Source: Solanum dulcamara (lineage: Eukaryota; Streptophyta; Magnoliopsida; Solanales; Solanaceae). Taken from it: 64,000 nucleotides of DNA. Position 1 is the stretch's first letter; every line of letters begins with the position of its first letter. Of the stretch, positions 61,322 through 64,000 are shown piece by piece. The stretch is from the NCBI RefSeq assembly GCF_947179165.1, contig NC_077245.1, positions 45,905,286-45,969,285 on the forward strand, read 5' to 3'. The translations under genes and the position numbers were made by a program. The notes beneath the pieces were generated by a model. It saw only the letters and a list, made by a program, of their open reading frames with translations, searched no databases and was not told where the DNA came from.

Positions 61322-63061
61322 TGTAACATTCCTCAAAATGCTCACAAGTACCTTAAGAATACCTTGGAAATATGCCACTCATGTAATTCATTAGCCTTAA
61401 TCTTTTTGATAAATCTGAGTTCGAAATATCGATTAGGGGGTCAAAAACTATGAGAAAAGGGTCTCGGTGGATTTTTAGGACACATATATTGAAAGATAGA
61501 TTTTTCAAAGAAACTGTGAAAAACAGTAAAGTGCGTGGCAAGTCCGCCTCAGACTTGCTCCCTTTCAGTGCAATTTTTCCCGAGTCAAAATCTGGATGAA
61601 ATCTCATTCGCTCAAAATTTTCCTATCAGGGAACACCTCCGCATCGCGGACCTAGGCGATGGTTTTAGTCCGAATTTAGTTTTTAAGTAAGGGCACTTTA
61701 GACTTTTTTCCTAATTATTAGTTAATGAACCTAGACGTTGTTTAGGACATAATTTAGCTCTATAAATTAACCTATCCCTCTAATTCTATTCATTCTTCTA
61801 CAACTTACCTACTCAAATATTTATCTCTCCACAAAAGACTCTCAAGGACTCCATAGAAGACTTCAAGTAAATTCATTCAAAACTTTCAAGTTCTTCCAAA
61901 TTAATTGGCTTTCTCACTTAAGGTATGTGAGTATTGATTCATGGATTCTTTCATCCATGAAGCTCAATCAATTTCTCAAGTTTTCTATCAAATTAAAGTT
62001 TGGTATTTTATGGGTATTATGATCTCTAGTCCAATTTCATGAATTATTATTCAAATTATGATTATGAGTCTATTTTGATATAAATTGATGGTTATTGAAT
62101 TGAATGGAAGAGTTTTTCCATGAATTCTCCTATATTGATCTCTTGGATTTAGGATGTAAATTATGGGTATTTTTAATTATACTTCCTAATGATATCATCT
62201 TTATGAATTATGTATCGGCTGATAAAAAGTATGTGATCATATATGTTTTCAAGTAAATTTCATGATTTCCAAGTCAATTAATTATTCATTTGAGTTTTAC
62301 TCTAAGTTCAAGGTCTGAATTTCATGCAAGTTATGAAGTAAGGTGACTTAGGGCCCTATGTGGTGACCTAGGACCTAACTATATGAATTATACAAATATG
62401 ATTGTAATGCTGAAGGACAATTCTCACGTTACATGTATGGTATGAAAATGAGCTACTTTATGATTTCAAACCTATGATCATGACTATGATATATGTAATT
62501 GTGATTTCTATGCTATGTATATATTCCATGGGATTTAACTTAGCATCGAGTGGACTTGAGGTAGAGGAACTACCTAAGGCCCTAGTAGCAACCTCATGTC
62601 TCTTAAACTATGTACCACCATAGGTTGCCTTCATGACCTAGCTATTAGATCCACATGTAGCGTATGTATGACCCCCCTAGTGGAGTAGAGTCTACCTTGG
62701 AAAGTATATTACCCTTTTCCTTCATTGTATGGGGGGACAACAGAATTCTATGTTATAGCTCGCATGGTCTTAGTGTCGGTTATGGTTGCTATCCCACATA
62801 TGTATGATCTCTTACGTATGTCATGATTTAAATTATGCTTTTCAAATGCTTTTAGTCATTATGATTTTCTCATGACTTTACTTATCTTATCTTATCACGT
62901 ATTTTACTTGACCATTGCATCCCATGGTTTACATTGCATGTCCTTCCCTCATACTTAGTATATTTCAACATACTAATGCATACTTTTTGCCTACATGGTC
63001 TGATAATATAGGGGTTGAGGTTGAAGATAATATTCGTCCACATGGCTAGTTAAGCTTTCCT
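61322..63061 (+). mobile_element. 3' LTR of the family C element, right-truncated
   Basis: It starts TGTAACATTCCTC and runs about 1.74 kb, then stops near AGTTAAGCTTTCC, some 370 bp short of the LTR end seen in the 5' copy. Copia RT codons follow at once, so the right end of element C and of insertion B was lost in one deletion. A TTAGTATATTTCAACATACTAA hairpin variant lies near 62956. Confidence 0.87.
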
Positions 63062-64000
63062 ATGGATGTGAAGAAGGCTTTTCTTAATCATGACCGAGAA
63101 GAGGAGATTTATATGGAACAACCTGTGGGGTTCAAAGTTAATGGTAAAGAAAATTTTGTGTGCAAACTCAGAAAGAGTCTCTACGGGCTAAAAGCAAGAT
63201 CATAGATAATGGTACAAGAAGTTTGAATCTCTTATGGGGGAGCAAGACTAAAAGAAGACTTCTTTATATCATAGTGTATTTGTACAAAAACTTTCTAACG
63301 ATGATTTTATCATCCTTTTGCTATATGTGGATGATATGTTGATTGTGGGCAGGAATACTTTCAAGTTTGATGAGTTGAAGAAAGAGTTGTGTAAGTTTGT
63401 TTCTATGAAAGACTTGGGTCATGCCAAGCTAATTTTGGGCATGAGGATTACTTGTCTCAGAGATGAAAGAAAGATTTATTTGTCACAAGAAAAGTACATT
63501 GAATGTGTATTGGAGCGCTACAACATACAAAATGCTAAGCCTGTTAGCACACCTCTTACTGAACATATGAAGTTGAGTTAGAAAATATGTCCTACAACTT
63601 GGGAGAAAAAAGAGAGCATGGCCAAAGTTCCATATTTCTCCATTGTTGGAAGTTTAATGTATGCAATGGTATGCACAAGACCTAATATTGATCACACAAT
63701 TGGTGTTAACAACATATTTCTCAACAATCCAAGAAAACAACATTGGGAAAGTGTAAAGTGGATAATCAGGTATCCGAGAGGAAGCTCAAATAAATGATGG
63801 TGTTATGGAGGTTCAAATCCAATCTTAAAGGCTATGTAGATGCTGATATGGAAGGTGATCTTGATAACATAAAATCACTTACTGGATATTCTTTTACTTT
63901 TTTAGGGGGAGCTATATCATGGAAGTCGAAGTTGGAGAAGTGTGTTGTACTATCTACAACTAAAGTTGAGTATATTGTGGCTACTGATGCTGGCAAGGAG
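63062..64000 (+). pseudogene. Copia RT core and RNase H, continuing out of the window
   Basis: It resumes with MDVKKAFLNHDREEEIYMEQ, the first catalytic region of copia RT. Then come KLRKSLYGLKA with a stop near 63206, YVDDMLIVGRN at 63324 (catalytic Asp pair intact) and KDLGHAKLILGMRI. After a stop at 63579 the RNase H region is readable (VGSLMYAMVCTRPNI, a frameshift near 63795, then LTGYSFTFLGGAISWKSK and EYIVATDAGKE). Roughly 120 bp of RT between the B site and this point are missing. The 3' LTR must lie beyond 64000. Confidence 0.88.

Overview
This is nuclear DNA from a flowering plant, almost certainly a nightshade (Solanaceae, probably Solanum). The window holds one spliced host gene at the left edge, followed by about 60 kb of nested, mostly dead LTR retrotransposons. 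The call rests on a three-exon plastid gene, a fragment of an Au-type SINE, and several long-LTR Ty3/gypsy families of the Del/Tekay chromovirus type. The species was read from general resemblance, not from a database.

Left edge (1-4.3 kb): an AT-rich upstream region with scattered TGTATCA motifs, then the host gene for PSB33, a Rieske-like thylakoid protein (exons 1005-1388, 2849-3106, 3198-3386; 276 residues). A SINE remnant sits in intron 1 and a hairpin-forming MITE-like segment lies downstream.

From about 4.3 kb to the right end, the outermost layer is one Ty1/copia element. Its 5' LTR is at about 4288-4861 and its gag, protease and start of integrase are at 4976-6509. Its integrase core resumes at 35074, the start of its reverse transcriptase (RT) at 37290, and the RT core plus RNase H at about 63062-64000. 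The element leaves the window. Everything between these blocks arrived later.

Insertion A (6510-35073, a minus-strand gypsy element with target duplication gtcaa/gtcta) contains four further insertions. They are a solo LTR in its left LTR (6537-8707), a solo LTR 'D' in its RT (13231-16162), a gypsy element 'E' in its gag zinc knuckle (17629-26866, carrying a 5S rRNA-like segment), and a second A copy plus an LTR-like block 'F' in its right LTR (28214-33384). A 1.65 kb chromovirus fragment lies at 35643-37289. Insertion B (from 37768) is an LTR-internal-LTR-internal-LTR tandem array. Around 49.9-52.8 kb a chain of chimeric junctions brings in LTRs of family C, the end of A, a second copy of the copia segment and the start of B. 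A plus-strand family C gypsy element fills 52.8-63.06 kb and has an inverted solo LTR in its 5' LTR.

No retroelement polyprotein is intact. Removing the nested inserts restores reading frames in several places, which is the strongest evidence for the layering. I found no non-transposon gene system in the nest. The most notable signals are the 5S-derived segment, a 1.46 kb inverted LTR pair, two homogenised tracts of about 1.35 kb, and hairpin motifs shared between LTR families.
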